Assembly (NCBI GenBank): GCA_903847585.1
Contig: CAINEC010000162.1
Location: 62,001-126,000 of the forward strand
Source of the DNA: an uncultured Bacteroidota bacterium
GTDB taxonomy: Bacteria > Bacteroidota > Bacteroidia > AKYH767-A > OLB10
Direction of reading: 5' to 3'
DNA: 64,000 nt
Notes under the pieces: generated by a model
Seen by the model: the letters and a program-made list of their open reading frames with translations, nothing else
Databases searched by the model: none
Told to the model about the DNA's origin: nothing
Part shown: positions 8,453-18,271 of the stretch, piece after piece
Numbering within the stretch: the first letter of the stretch is position 1
Layout: each line of letters opens with the position of its first letter
Translations under genes and position numbers: made by a program

Positions 8453-9703
8453 TTACGATATTGAAGTAACAATCTTATCCAGATTATATTTTCCTGCTTG
8501 TAAATTCTTCTTAATGTCTTTGAAGGCATTAATTGTATAAGTAACATCTTCTAACGTATGAACCGCTGTTGGAATCAAACGTAACATGATTACTCCTTTA
8601 GGAACAACCGGATAAACTACCATTGAACAGAAGATATCATAGTTCTCACGTAAATCAAGAATTAAGTTAGTCGCTTCCGGGATTGTACCATTTAAGTATA
8701 CTGGAGTAACTGGAGAATCTGTATTTCCTAATTCAAAACCTTCTGCTTTTAATCCTGATTGAAGAGCATTTGTAATCTCCCACAATTTGTTTTTAAGTTC
8801 AGGCTGCGTTCTTAATAATTCAAGACGCTTTAAAGCACCAATAACAAGTGGCATAGGTAACGACTTAGCAAAAATCTGCGAACGCATATTGTAACGTAGG
8901 TACTCAACCACTTGCTCTTCGCTGCTAATGAAAGCTCCAATTAAAGCCATCGATTTAGCAAACGTTCCGAAGTAAATATCAACTCCATCTTGTACACCTT
9001 GATGTTCTGCAGTACCAGCACCAGTTTTTCCCATCGTACCGAATCCATGAGCATCATCAACGAATAAACGGAAATTGAACTTCTTCTTTAATTCAACGAT
9101 TTCTTTTAATTTACCTTGATCTCCCGACATTCCGAAAACACCTTCTGTAATTACCAGGATAGCACCGTTGGTATTTTCAACCAATTTCGTTGCTCTCTCT
9201 AATTGCTTTTGAAGGTTAGCGATATCGTTATGAGGATAAACAAAACGTTTACCCATATGAAGACGTAATCCATCGATAATACAAGCGTGAGCTTCAGAAT
9301 CGTAAACAATCACATCATGACGATCTACAAGTGCATCAATCGCACTCACCATTCCTTGATATCCGAAGTTTAATAAGATAGTATCTTCTTTACTCATGAA
9401 GCTTGATAATTCTGCTTCCAGCTTTTCGTGCGGATTTGAATTACCAGACATCATACGAGCACCCATAGGTAAGGCAAAGCCATACATTTTAGCACCTTCT
9501 TCGTCTGCTTTTCTTACTTCTGGATGGTTGGCTAAACCAAGATAGTTGTTTAAGCTCCACACTAATCTTTCCTTCCCACGGAAAATCATCTTGTTCGAAA
9601 TATCTCCCTCTAACTTTGGAAATGTAAAATAACCATGAGCATCCTTTGCATGCATCCCTAATGGTCCGCGGTTTTGCTTTAGCTTTTCAAATAAATCAAT
9701 CAT
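8453..9703 (-). CDS. PLP-dependent alpha-oxoamine synthase (serine palmitoyltransferase / cysteate acyltransferase-like)
   Basis: A 416-residue fold-type I PLP enzyme of the group that includes glycine C-acetyltransferase, BioF and serine palmitoyltransferase; it condenses an amino acid with an acyl-CoA and releases CO2. The PLP lysine is Lys250 (GTFAKSMALIG), the PLP-ring Asp and His are in DDAHGFG at 216-222, and the ring-stacking His is in SEAHA near 139. Bacteroidota use such enzymes for sphingolipids (serine) or sulfonolipids (cysteate); the sequence alone does not decide between these or the acetyl-CoA enzymes. I use ATG 9703, which gives the family's usual N-terminus, not the in-frame codon at 9757. 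Confidence 0.85.
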   Translation of the reverse strand: MIDLFEKLKQNRGPLGMHAKDAHGYFTFPKLEGDISNKMIFRGKERLVWSLNNYLGLANHPEVRKADEEGAKMYGFALPMGARMMSGNSNPHEKLEAELSSFMSKEDTILLNFGYQGMVSAIDALVDRHDVIVYDSEAHACIIDGLRLHMGKRFVYPHNDIANLQKQLERATKLVENTNGAILVITEGVFGMSGDQGKLKEIVELKKKFNFRLFVDDAHGFGTMGKTGAGTAEHQGVQDGVDIYFGTFAKSMALIGAFISSEEQVVEYLRYNMRSQIFAKSLPMPLVIGALKRLELLRTQPELKNKLWEITNALQSGLKAEGFELGNTDSPVTPVYLNGTIPEATNLILDLRENYDIFCSMVVYPVVPKGVIMLRLIPTAVHTLEDVTYTINAFKDIKKNLQAGKYNLDKIVTSIS

Positions 9704-9838
9704 TCTATTTTTTTTAAGTTTTAATTCGATTAAAATTCGCTTCAAAAGTGAGCACAAAATTAACTTTTAATTGCTTATTAATTACAATATTTTTAACAAG
9801 TTCTTGTTTAATGAGGGATTTTTGATGGTCTAAATAGT

Positions 9839-9846
9839 TAAATTTG
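9839..9846 (+). promoter_or_regulatory. -7 promoter box (TAAATTTG) of the bamD operon
   Basis: Perfect TAnnTTTG 17 bases before the bamD ATG. A TTTG at 9821-9824 is only 14 bases upstream, shorter than the usual -33 spacing, so the -33 element is unclear. Confidence 0.6.
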
Positions 9847-9863
9847 CGCATATTTTAGATAAA

Positions 9864-10673
9864 ATGAAGAAAGGAATAGCCTTCCTCGTAATGGTTTTGG
9901 TGATATCATCATGCAGTAAGTTTCAGAAGCTTACTAAAAATCCAGATATGGATGCCAAGTATAATGGAGCTGTGAAATACTACGAGAAGAAGGATTATTA
10001 CCATGCCTTACAACTTTTTGAAGAGCTTATTTCCGTTTACCGAGGTACTTCAAAAGCAGAAGATTCTTACTACTACTACGCTTATTGTACTTTCTATGTA
10101 GATGATTATCAGACGGCGGCGTATTATTTCAATAATTTCGTTCAGACATTCCCCAATAGCAAACATGCTGAAGAAGCACAATACATGTTTGCTTACTGTT
10201 ATTATTTGGATAGTCCTATTTCTAGTCTTGATCAAACGTCAACGCTTGAGGCCATTGAAAAATTCCAGCTTTTCATTAACCGATATCCTTCGGGAACAAA
10301 GGTAGGTGAGGCCAATATTCGCATCGATGAATTACGTAAAAAACTGGAAGACAAGTCGTTTGATATTGCAAAATTGTACTACGACATGGAAGAATACAAA
10401 GCCTCTGTTGTCGCATTCGAGAACCTAATAACGAATTATCCGGGGACAGAATACAAAGAAACAGCACTTTTCACGATGTTAAAAGCCCAATTTACTTATG
10501 CAGGTATGAGCATCGATTCAAAAAAAGAGGAGCGATTTAAAAATACTTTAGATATCTATTACAAATTAGTAGATAATTTCCCACAAAGTAGGTATCTTCG
10601 CGACGCAGAAAAAATATTCGAAGCGGCTAAGGCTGAATTGAAAAAGATGGATGCACCAGTAAAAAATTCATAA
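9864..10673 (+). CDS. bamD: Outer membrane assembly lipoprotein BamD
   Basis: A 269-residue lipoprotein (Cys17 in ISSC) made of tetratricopeptide repeats, the usual size and layout for BamD, the essential partner of BamA in beta-barrel insertion. Repeats are visible as YYEKKDYYHALQLFEELI, YYFNNFVQTFPNSKHAEEA, the KFQLFINRYPSG region, and DNFPQSRYLRDAEKIFEAA. It is anchored in the inner leaflet of the outer membrane. It begins the run bamD-rpoZ-coaBC-porD-recN, with 21, 6, -8 and 23 bases between genes. Confidence 0.93.
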   Translation: MKKGIAFLVMVLVISSCSKFQKLTKNPDMDAKYNGAVKYYEKKDYYHALQLFEELISVYRGTSKAEDSYYYYAYCTFYVDDYQTAAYYFNNFVQTFPNSKHAEEAQYMFAYCYYLDSPISSLDQTSTLEAIEKFQLFINRYPSGTKVGEANIRIDELRKKLEDKSFDIAKLYYDMEEYKASVVAFENLITNYPGTEYKETALFTMLKAQFTYAGMSIDSKKEERFKNTLDIYYKLVDNFPQSRYLRDAEKIFEAAKAELKKMDAPVKNS

Positions 10674-10694
10674 AAACGAAAATTATTCATAAAC

Positions 10695-11018
10695 ATGGCA
10701 AACTATAAATCTTCTACCAACACAACTGTTACTCGCGACCTGTTGAACTTTGAAGAAAAGACAGGAAACATCTACGAATCAATTGTAGTTTTATCACGTC
10801 GTTCAAATCACATCGCAGCAGAGATGAAAGAAGAATTAACAGATAAATTATCTGAATTCGCTTCTGCAACAGACAACCTAGAAGAGATTTTCGAAAACCG
10901 TGAACAAATTGAGATTTCTAAGCACTATGAGCGTTTACCAAAGCCAACTTTGGTATCTATTCAGGAGTTTTTAGACGGAAAAATCTATCACAGAAATCCG
11001 CTTAAGGATCAAGAATAA
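10695..11018 (+). CDS. rpoZ: DNA-directed RNA polymerase omega subunit (Bacteroidota type)
   Basis: A 107-residue protein of the Rpb6/omega type found in Bacteroidota, larger than the E. coli form. The core is TGNIYESIVVLSRRSNHIA, where omega binds the beta' C-terminus, then helices and the phylum-typical tail KPTLVSIQEFLDGKIYHRNP. It helps fold and stabilise RNA polymerase. Its place between bamD and coaBC supports the call. Confidence 0.92.
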   Translation: MANYKSSTNTTVTRDLLNFEEKTGNIYESIVVLSRRSNHIAAEMKEELTDKLSEFASATDNLEEIFENREQIEISKHYERLPKPTLVSIQEFLDGKIYHRNPLKDQE

Positions 11019-11024
11019 TTCATT

Positions 11025-12221
11025 ATGCGGTTATCCGGTAAAAATATCCTGCTCGGGATTACCGGCAGCATCTCAGCTTATAAATCCGCAGATCTTTGCC
11101 GTTTACTAGTAAAAGAAGGAGCGACCGTTCGTGTTGTAATGACACCATCGGCCACTGAATTTATTAGTCCATTAACACTTTCAACTTTATCAAAAAACAC
11201 TGTTTTTCATACCATGGTTTCAGAAGATGAGACCTGGAATAATCATGTTGAATTAGGTCTTTGGGCCGACTTACTTTTAATTGCACCTGCATCGGCAAAC
11301 ACCATCGCTCATTTTGCAACAGGAATTTGCGAATCACTTTTAGATGCGGTTTACTTATCTGCACGTTGTCCCGTAATGATGGCACCAGCCATGGACCATG
11401 ACATGTATCTGCATGCTTCAACGCAGGAGAACCTTACTGTTTTAAAAACAAGAGGACATCAAATCGTTGGTCCGGCGCAAGGAGAACTTGCAAGTGGATT
11501 AATAGGAGAGGGCCGCTTGGTTGAACCTGCAGACATTGTTACTGAGGTAGTGAATTTCCTTTATGCTGATTTACCACTTCGTGGAAAGAAAATAATTGTG
11601 ACTGCTGGACCTACTCGCGAAGCTATTGATCCAGTAAGATACATTAGCAATCATTCGACAGGTAAAATGGGGATTGCCATTGCAAAAGAATTAGTGGCTA
11701 ATGGTGCTGATGTTATTCTTGTATTAGGACCAGTGGCTATAGATATCCCGAGAGGAGTTTCGGTAATTCCAGTTAGTAGTGCTTCCGACATGTACAAGGC
11801 TGTAATGGATAATTTTGAAGATGCTACAGGAGCGGTCTTAACTGCTGCAGTAGCTGATTATACTCCGGAAGTCACTTCAAGTACGAAAATAAAAAAGTCG
11901 GATAATGATATGAATCTTGCATTGGTGAAAACAAAAGACATCGCTGCAAGTGTGGGACAGATTAAAAAAGCTGATCAGTTTTTAGTTGGATTTGCACTGG
12001 AAACAAACGACGAAATAAATAATGCAAAGAATAAATTAAAATCGAAGAATTTAGATTTAATTATCTTAAATTCGCTTAACGATGAAGGAGCTGGTTTTGG
12101 TGCCGATACGAATAAAATTACATTCATCAGTAATACTGAAACAACAGAACTTCCGTTAAAATTAAAATCTGATTTAGCAAAAGACATAGTAAACAAAATA
12201 AAAGAGTTGGTGCATGCGTAA
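11025..12221 (+). CDS. coaBC: Bifunctional phosphopantothenoylcysteine decarboxylase / phosphopantothenate-cysteine ligase
   Basis: A 398-residue two-domain enzyme for two steps of coenzyme A synthesis. Residues 1-175 are the FMN-dependent decarboxylase: GITGSISAYK near 11-20, active His74 in NHVELG, PASAN near 88-92. Residues 185-398 are the ligase: VTAGPTREAIDPVRYISNHSTGKMG and later KKSD and KTKDI nucleotide-binding parts. Two active-site positions differ from the E. coli pattern: PAMDHDM at 121-127 has Asp where E. coli has Asn, and ASGLIGEGR near 156-164 has Ser157 in place of the Cys of ACGxxGxGR. I believe this is a form common in Bacteroidota, not decay. Its end overlaps porD by eight bases. 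Confidence 0.95.
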   Translation: MRLSGKNILLGITGSISAYKSADLCRLLVKEGATVRVVMTPSATEFISPLTLSTLSKNTVFHTMVSEDETWNNHVELGLWADLLLIAPASANTIAHFATGICESLLDAVYLSARCPVMMAPAMDHDMYLHASTQENLTVLKTRGHQIVGPAQGELASGLIGEGRLVEPADIVTEVVNFLYADLPLRGKKIIVTAGPTREAIDPVRYISNHSTGKMGIAIAKELVANGADVILVLGPVAIDIPRGVSVIPVSSASDMYKAVMDNFEDATGAVLTAAVADYTPEVTSSTKIKKSDNDMNLALVKTKDIAASVGQIKKADQFLVGFALETNDEINNAKNKLKSKNLDLIILNSLNDEGAGFGADTNKITFISNTETTELPLKLKSDLAKDIVNKIKELVHA

Positions 12222-13119
12222 AATTTTATTTCTATTCTTATTTTTTTTATCCTCCACAACTATTTTCGCTCAGGAATTTACGTGTCAGGTGAACGTACTT
12301 ACACCTAGAATTCAAAGCTCTGATAAGAAAATTTATACGACGCTTCAAACTGCTATTTATGAGTTCATGAATAACACGCGTTGGACAAACGATAAATTTA
12401 AAGCGGAAGAAAAAATCGAGTGTTCTATTCAGATAGAGATTACAGAGCGCGTGTCAACAGATGAATTTAAAGGATCTATTCAAGTATCAGCACGTCGTCC
12501 CGTTTTCGGTACATCATATAATTCACCTTTGATTAATTATAAGGACGATGATTTCACATTTCGTTATGTTGAATTTCAAACCTTAGACTATGCTGGTGAA
12601 GCTGGAAGAAATCCGAATTTGGTTTCAGTACTCGCTTTCTATGCAAATATTATTTTAGGATTAGATTACGATTCTTATTCCAAATATGGTGGAGGAGAGT
12701 ATTTTGCAAAAGCTCAATCTATCGTAGCAAATAGTACCAATGCATCGGAGCCAGGATGGAAAGCATTTGAGGCTAACCGTAACCGTTATTGGTTATGTGA
12801 GAATATTAATAATCCTATTTACAAGCCTATTCGTGCTTTGTACTATGATTTCCATCGTAAAGGATTAGATACCATGTCGAAGACCAGAGATGAATCGATT
12901 CGTACATGTGCTGACGCAATAGAAAATGTAAGAAGAGTTCATAATGACAAGCCTCAGTCTGTTTTTATGAAAACTTTATTCGATGCTAAAGCAGATGAAG
13001 TAGTAAATATTTTTTCAGGTGCATCGGGAGATATTAAATCGAATATGGTTTTAATATTATCTGAGATAGACCCTTCGAACGCTACAAAGTATAATAAAAT
13101 TCAAACTGGCGGTAATTAA
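12214..13119 (+). CDS. porD: DUF4835 protein, PorD-like type IX secretion component
   Basis: A 301-residue protein with a signal peptide (MRKILFLFLFFLSSTTIFAQ) and the DUF4835 family sequence that begins EFTCQVNVLTPRIQSSD and includes RRPVFGTSYNSPLINYKDDDFTFRY as a family block (given only as landmarks at about residues 90-115). PorD was identified in Porphyromonas as needed for T9SS function; its mechanism is not known. The place between coaBC and recN matches the order in many Bacteroidota genomes. With the T9SS cargo proteins elsewhere in the window, it suggests a working T9SS. Confidence 0.87.
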   Translation: MRKILFLFLFFLSSTTIFAQEFTCQVNVLTPRIQSSDKKIYTTLQTAIYEFMNNTRWTNDKFKAEEKIECSIQIEITERVSTDEFKGSIQVSARRPVFGTSYNSPLINYKDDDFTFRYVEFQTLDYAGEAGRNPNLVSVLAFYANIILGLDYDSYSKYGGGEYFAKAQSIVANSTNASEPGWKAFEANRNRYWLCENINNPIYKPIRALYYDFHRKGLDTMSKTRDESIRTCADAIENVRRVHNDKPQSVFMKTLFDAKADEVVNIFSGASGDIKSNMVLILSEIDPSNATKYNKIQTGGN

Positions 13120-13142
13120 TTTTTAGGTTAAGAACTGTTACA

Positions 13143-14807
13143 ATGCTAAAGAGATTATTTGTTAAGAATTATATTCTGATTGATGAACTTGATATTTCCT
13201 TCGATAAGGGAATGTCGGTCATAACCGGTGAGACAGGCGCGGGTAAATCAATTCTTTTGGGTGCATTGGAATTAATTCTCGGACAAAGAGCTGACTCTGG
13301 AACTTTGTTACATAAAAAGACTAAGTGTATTATTGAAGGGACCTTTCAACTTTCTAAAGATGCTTATGCTGATTTCTTTGAAAAGAATGATCTAGATTTT
13401 GAAAGCGAGACACATATCAGAAGAGAAATAACTCCCGAAGGTAAATCGCGTGCATTTATCAATGATTCCCCTGTCAATCTTGCGACCCTAAAAGAGCTTA
13501 CGCAGCAACTGGTAGATATCCATTCGCAACATGAAACAATGTTGTTAAACTCTGGAGCATTTCAGTTGCAGTTGGTCGATGCATACGCTAAGAACAGTAA
13601 ATATCTCGTAAATTATAAAAGTCTTTTTTCAAAACTAAAAAGTGAAAAACAACAACTTGAAACGTTAAAAGAATTAGAAGCAAAAGGGAAAGCTGACCTC
13701 GACTATTTCAATTTTCAATTAACGGAGTTAGGAGAAGCACTTTTAAAAAATCCTGATGAACAATCGCAGCTTGAACAAGATCTTGAAAAACTTGAAAATG
13801 CGGAAGAAATAAAGGAGAAATTATTCAGTGCTTATCAGAGTATAAATGGTGGAGAAGTCACCTTGCTTTCAAATTTAAAATCATGCGCTTCTCAATTACA
13901 GTCATTGATAAAATTTGATGTGAGGTATCAAGAATTCTACAATCGCTTAAACAGCAGTTGTGTGGAACTGAAAGACATTGCCGACGAATTAGAAGATGCA
14001 GCCAATGATATCAATTCCGATAGCCAACAATTACAAATTATTACAGATCGACTAAATCTCATTTATCGCTTGCAGCAAAAACACCGAGTGAGTAGCGTGC
14101 AAGAGTTGATGAATATTGAATCAGATTTGGCGGAAAAAGTAACGAACATTGGCTCTTTACAAGATAAAATTGAAAGCATCGAAAAGCAACTTATCGTTCT
14201 TAATAAAGAATTAATTGCCAGTGCAGATGTTTTAAGTGCCAACAGAAAAAAAGCCATTCCGAAGATTGAGACAGAGATTAATAAAATGTTGGTGGAAGTA
14301 GCAATGTCTGCCGCATCCATTAAAATTGAATGTCTCGATTTATCAATTGAGGATTTTAATAGTGAGGGAGCTAACCAGATTAAGTTCTTGTTTTCTGCGA
14401 ATAAAGGTGGAACACATAAAGAGATTAGCAAAGTGGCTTCTGGTGGTGAGTTATCCCGTTTGATGCTTTGCATAAAAGCCATGATGGCAGAATTATCGGA
14501 TATGCCAACCGTTATATTTGATGAAATTGACACTGGAATATCAGGTGAAACTGCAGCTAAGGTGGGAGGTATTGTAAAGAAAATGGCCGAAAATCACCAG
14601 GTGATTGCCATTACCCATTTACCGCAAATGGCTGGAAAAGGACATCATCATTACTTTGTTTACAAGACGGAAGGAAAGGACAAAACACATACATCCCTTA
14701 AATTACTGAATGATAGCGAAAGAATCCAGGAAATTGCAAGGATGCTATCTGGCGAACAATTGACCGATGCGGCAATTGATAATGCAAAAGCATTGATCGC
14801 CAACTAA
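13143..14807 (+). CDS. recN: DNA repair ATPase RecN
   Basis: A 554-residue SMC-like protein of normal RecN length. The Walker A GETGAGKS is at 29-36 in the N-terminal half, coiled-coil arms occupy about 155-370, and the C-terminal half has the ABC signature SGGELSRLML and Walker B TVIFDEIDTGISG, then the H-loop region AITHLPQMAG. It acts in double-strand-break repair by holding DNA ends or sisters together. It is the last gene of the bamD run; fabI follows with its own promoter. Confidence 0.96.
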   Translation: MLKRLFVKNYILIDELDISFDKGMSVITGETGAGKSILLGALELILGQRADSGTLLHKKTKCIIEGTFQLSKDAYADFFEKNDLDFESETHIRREITPEGKSRAFINDSPVNLATLKELTQQLVDIHSQHETMLLNSGAFQLQLVDAYAKNSKYLVNYKSLFSKLKSEKQQLETLKELEAKGKADLDYFNFQLTELGEALLKNPDEQSQLEQDLEKLENAEEIKEKLFSAYQSINGGEVTLLSNLKSCASQLQSLIKFDVRYQEFYNRLNSSCVELKDIADELEDAANDINSDSQQLQIITDRLNLIYRLQQKHRVSSVQELMNIESDLAEKVTNIGSLQDKIESIEKQLIVLNKELIASADVLSANRKKAIPKIETEINKMLVEVAMSAASIKIECLDLSIEDFNSEGANQIKFLFSANKGGTHKEISKVASGGELSRLMLCIKAMMAELSDMPTVIFDEIDTGISGETAAKVGGIVKKMAENHQVIAITHLPQMAGKGHHHYFVYKTEGKDKTHTSLKLLNDSERIQEIARMLSGEQLTDAAIDNAKALIAN

Positions 14808-14825
14808 GATTTCAAATATTTAAAC

Positions 14826-14833
14826 TACTTTTG
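14826..14833 (+). promoter_or_regulatory. -7 promoter box (TACTTTTG) of fabI
   Basis: Perfect TAnnTTTG 18 bases before the fabI ATG at 14852. The TTG at 14831, in frame with fabI, is part of this box and so is not the start. Confidence 0.62.
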
Positions 14834-14851
14834 ACCCATAAAATAAATACT

Positions 14852-15667
14852 ATGGCTACTAACCTTTTAAAAGGAAAAAGAGGAATTATTTTCGGAGCAT
14901 TGGACCCTAATTCAATTGCTTGGAAAGTTGCTGAACGCTGTCATGAAGAAGGAGCAACATTTACTTTAACAAATGCACCAGTTGCATTAAGAATGGGTGC
15001 AATTAACGAGCTTGCTACAAAATGTAATGCTCAGGTGATTGGTGCAGATGCAACAAGCATTGAAGATTTAGAAAACTTATTTACTAAGTCGCAAGAAATA
15101 TTAGGTGGTAAAATCGATTTCGTATTACACTCAATTGGTATGTCGCCTAATGTTCGTAAAGGAAGAACCTACACTGATTTAGACTACGATTATTACCATA
15201 AAACAGTTGATATTTCTGCAATGTCGTTACACAAAACACTTCAAACTGCGATGCGTTTAGACGCTATTTCAGAATGGGGTAGTGTAGTTGCTTTATCATA
15301 CATTGCTGCTCAACGCGTATTCCCTGATTACGGTGATATGGCGGATGCTAAATCGTTATTAGAAAGCATCACACGTAGCTTTGGATATCACTATGGAAAA
15401 GCAAAGAAAGTTCGTATCAATACGATTTCTCAGTCGCCAACTAAAACAACAGCTGGACAAGGAGTAAAAGGATTTGATGGATTTTATAATTATGCCGATG
15501 CAATGTCGCCATTAGGAAATGCAAGTGCTGAAGCTTGTGCTGATTATTGCTTGACCATGTTTAGTGATTATACTAAGATGGTAACTATGCAGAATTTATT
15601 TCACGATGGTGGATTCTCATTTGCAGGAGTTAGCAATGAAGTAATGGAGAAGTTTTCTGAACAATAA
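14852..15667 (+). CDS. fabI: Enoyl-[acyl-carrier-protein] reductase, NADH-type
   Basis: A 271-residue short-chain dehydrogenase of the FabI class, which reduces enoyl-ACP in the last step of fatty acid elongation. It begins NLLKGKRGIIFGALDPNSIAWKVA, with the FabI-specific cofactor loop; LHSIGMSP is near 100; the catalytic Tyr-X6-Lys is in YGDMADAK; and the SQSPTKTTAG substrate-loop region follows with SPTKT where other FabI have GPIKT. The start is ATG 14852. It is monocistronic between its -7 box and a strong terminator. Confidence 0.94.
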   Translation: MATNLLKGKRGIIFGALDPNSIAWKVAERCHEEGATFTLTNAPVALRMGAINELATKCNAQVIGADATSIEDLENLFTKSQEILGGKIDFVLHSIGMSPNVRKGRTYTDLDYDYYHKTVDISAMSLHKTLQTAMRLDAISEWGSVVALSYIAAQRVFPDYGDMADAKSLLESITRSFGYHYGKAKKVRINTISQSPTKTTAGQGVKGFDGFYNYADAMSPLGNASAEACADYCLTMFSDYTKMVTMQNLFHDGGFSFAGVSNEVMEKFSEQ

Positions 15668-15686
15668 TTAAAATATTAGTCCAAAT

Positions 15687-15716
15687 AAAAAGAGCGACCA
15701 TTTGGCCGCTCTTTTT
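15687..15716. terminator. Bidirectional intrinsic terminator between fabI and clpC
   Basis: AAAAAGAGCG pairs with CGCTCTTTTT, with further CCA/TGG pairing inside; a T-run lies on each strand. It ends both convergent genes. Confidence 0.92.
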
Positions 15717-15733
15717 ATTTTATTCAAATCTGA

Positions 15734-18271
15734 TTAAGACTCTTCTTTTTTCTTTTTCGAAGTTTTACCAGGCTTCACAATATTAATCTTAAGATGATCT
15801 AATTCTGCTTCGTGTGTTAGTTCAAGCGTATCGCCTTCCACTAATTCACCTTTGATGATTTCTTCAGCCATTGGATCTTCAATATACTTTTGAATTGCAC
15901 GCTTTAAAGGACGAGCCCCGTAGCTGGAATCATAACCTCTGTCAGTTAAGAATTCTTTTGCTTCATCCGTTAATTTTAATTTATATCCTAATTCATTAAC
16001 GCGCTTGAACAATCCTGATAATTCAATATCAATAATCTTGAAGATATCTTCTTTAGTAAGGCTATTAAACATTACTACGTCATCAATACGATTTAAGAAT
16101 TCAGGAGCAAATGCTTTCTTCAATGAACTTTCGATTACGCTCTTTGCATGCTCATCAGACTGACTAGAACGTGCTGTTGTATTAAATCCAACTCCTTGTC
16201 CGAATTCTTTCAACTGGCGAGAACCAATATTAGAAGTCATGATGATAATCGTGTTCTTGAAATCAATCTTACGACCAAGGCTATCTGTCAACTGACCATC
16301 GTCTAATACCTGAAGTAATAAGTTGAATACATCTGGATGGGCTTTTTCAATCTCATCTAACAATACGATAGAGTATGGCTTACGACGTACTTTTTCTGTC
16401 AACTGACCACCTTCTTCATATCCAACGTATCCCGGAGGCGCTCCAATTAAACGAGACACCGCAAATTTTTCCATGTACTCGCTCATATCGATGCGGATTA
16501 ATGCATCTTCAGTGTCGAATAAATATCTACTTAATACTTTTGCTAATTCTGTTTTACCAACTCCAGTAGGACCAAGGAAAATGAATGTTCCGATTGGCTT
16601 GTTAGGATCTTTTAATCCTGCGCGATTACGCTGAATAGCTTTCACTACTTTCTTAACCGCTTCATCTTGTCCAATTACTTTACCTTTCAATTCATCTGGC
16701 ATCTTTAATAGACGAGCTGTTTCCGCTTGAGCGATACGCGTAACTGGAATTCCACTCATCATCGCAACAACATTTGCGACATCTTCAACATCTACTGTAT
16801 AACGTTGCGTTTTTGTTTCTTCTTCCCAAGCCTTTTTAGCAGCTTCAAGTTGCTCGATTAATTGCTTTTCAGTATCACGTAAGCGAGCAGCCTCTTCGTA
16901 CTTCTGACTACGAACTACACGATTTTTCTCCTGCTTAATATCTGAAACTTTATTTTCTAAATCGATAATATTTTGAGGAACGTGAATATTCGAAATATGC
17001 ACACGAGAACCAGCCTCATCTAAAGCGTCAATTGCTTTATCTGGAAGGAAACGATCGGTGATATAACGGCTAGTTAACTTAACACAAGCATCAATTGCAG
17101 CAGGAGTATAGTTAACGTGGTGATGTTCTTCGTAACGTTCTTTGATATTATTTAAAATCTGAACTGTTTCATCTACGGAAGTAGGATCAACAATTACCTT
17201 TTGAAAACGACGGTCTAACGCTCCATCTTTCTCAATATACTGACGATACTCGTCAAGTGTAGTAGCACCGATACATTGAATTTCGCCACGTGCTAATGCT
17301 GGTTTAAACATGTTAGATGCATCTAATGAACCTGAAGCTCCACCAGCACCAATAATCGTATGAATCTCATCGATGAATAAAATTACATCAGGCGATTTTT
17401 CAAGCTCATTCATAACTGCTTTCATACGCTCTTCAAACTGACCGCGGTATTTTGTACCGGCAACTAAAGAGGCAAGATCTAAAGTAACGATGCGCTTATT
17501 AAATAAAACACGAGAAACTTTACGTTGAATGATGCGAAGGGCTAAACCTTCTGCAATTGCTGACTTACCAACTCCTGGCTCGCCAATTAAAATTGGGTTG
17601 TTCTTTTTACGACGAGAAAGAATCTGCGATACACGCTCGATTTCTTTTTCGCGACCAACGATAGGGTCAAGTTTACCTTCTTCAGCGGCTTTCGTTAAGT
17701 CGCGACCGAAGTTGTCTAGTACCGGAGTTTTCGACTTACTATCAGTTGTTTTTTTAGTTTGTCCGAATGATGGACCTTCATCATCCTTTGAATAAGGATC
17801 ATCATCACCTGATTGAGGTGACTCGGAACGGATGTTCGATTTGAACATGTCTAGTTCTTCACGCATAATGTCGTAGGTTACGCCAAACTGATTTAGGATT
17901 TGAGTAGCAATATTGTCTTCGTCTTTTAAAATTGCTAGCAACAAATGTTCTGTCCCAATGATTTCAGATTTGAAAATTTTAGCTTCCAAATAAGTAATCT
18001 TAAGCGCCTTTTCAGCTTGCTTGGTTAAAGGAATATTAGTTAGATTATTAGAGGTCGTTGTGTTGCCTTTTACAGCGTTTTCAACAGACTTACGAAGTTC
18101 GACAAGGTTAATACTAAGGGATTTTAAAAATTTAATGGCCATTCCTTCTCCCTCGCGGATAAGCCCTAATAACAAATGCTCAGTGCCTATATATTCATGG
18201 CCTAAACGTAATGCTTCTTCTCGGCTAAAGGAGATAACATCTTTTACTCTCGGAGAAAATTTTGCTTCCAT
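15734..18271 (-). CDS. clpC: ATP-dependent Clp protease ATPase subunit, ClpC type
   Basis: An 845-residue class I Clp/Hsp100 unfoldase. Two Clp-N repeats span about 1-145, an acidic linker 148-190 ([13 protein letters not shown]), and two AAA+ modules have Walker A motifs GEPGVGKS (230-237) and GPTGVGKT (567-574). A UVR-type segment ([12 protein letters not shown], about 459-470) in the middle domain marks ClpC rather than ClpA/ClpB. The VGF tripeptide in GQGVGFN is the ClpP-docking loop. The tail is lysine-rich. It presumably unfolds proteins into ClpP, which is not in the window. It is divergent from gyrA with a long upstream region. Confidence 0.95.
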   Translation of the reverse strand: MEAKFSPRVKDVISFSREEALRLGHEYIGTEHLLLGLIREGEGMAIKFLKSLSINLVELRKSVENAVKGNTTTSNNLTNIPLTKQAEKALKITYLEAKIFKSEIIGTEHLLLAILKDEDNIATQILNQFGVTYDIMREELDMFKSNIRSESPQSGDDDPYSKDDEGPSFGQTKKTTDSKSKTPVLDNFGRDLTKAAEEGKLDPIVGREKEIERVSQILSRRKKNNPILIGEPGVGKSAIAEGLALRIIQRKVSRVLFNKRIVTLDLASLVAGTKYRGQFEERMKAVMNELEKSPDVILFIDEIHTIIGAGGASGSLDASNMFKPALARGEIQCIGATTLDEYRQYIEKDGALDRRFQKVIVDPTSVDETVQILNNIKERYEEHHHVNYTPAAIDACVKLTSRYITDRFLPDKAIDALDEAGSRVHISNIHVPQNIIDLENKVSDIKQEKNRVVRSQKYEEAARLRDTEKQLIEQLEAAKKAWEEETKTQRYTVDVEDVANVVAMMSGIPVTRIAQAETARLLKMPDELKGKVIGQDEAVKKVVKAIQRNRAGLKDPNKPIGTFIFLGPTGVGKTELAKVLSRYLFDTEDALIRIDMSEYMEKFAVSRLIGAPPGYVGYEEGGQLTEKVRRKPYSIVLLDEIEKAHPDVFNLLLQVLDDGQLTDSLGRKIDFKNTIIIMTSNIGSRQLKEFGQGVGFNTTARSSQSDEHAKSVIESSLKKAFAPEFLNRIDDVVMFNSLTKEDIFKIIDIELSGLFKRVNELGYKLKLTDEAKEFLTDRGYDSSYGARPLKRAIQKYIEDPMAEEIIKGELVEGDTLELTHEAELDHLKINIVKPGKTSKKKKEES

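Noticed and set aside
14063..14533. 156-residue frame antisense to recN
   Set aside because: Lies wholly within a well-supported gene, with low-complexity Ser/Leu/Ile content typical of reverse-strand frames.
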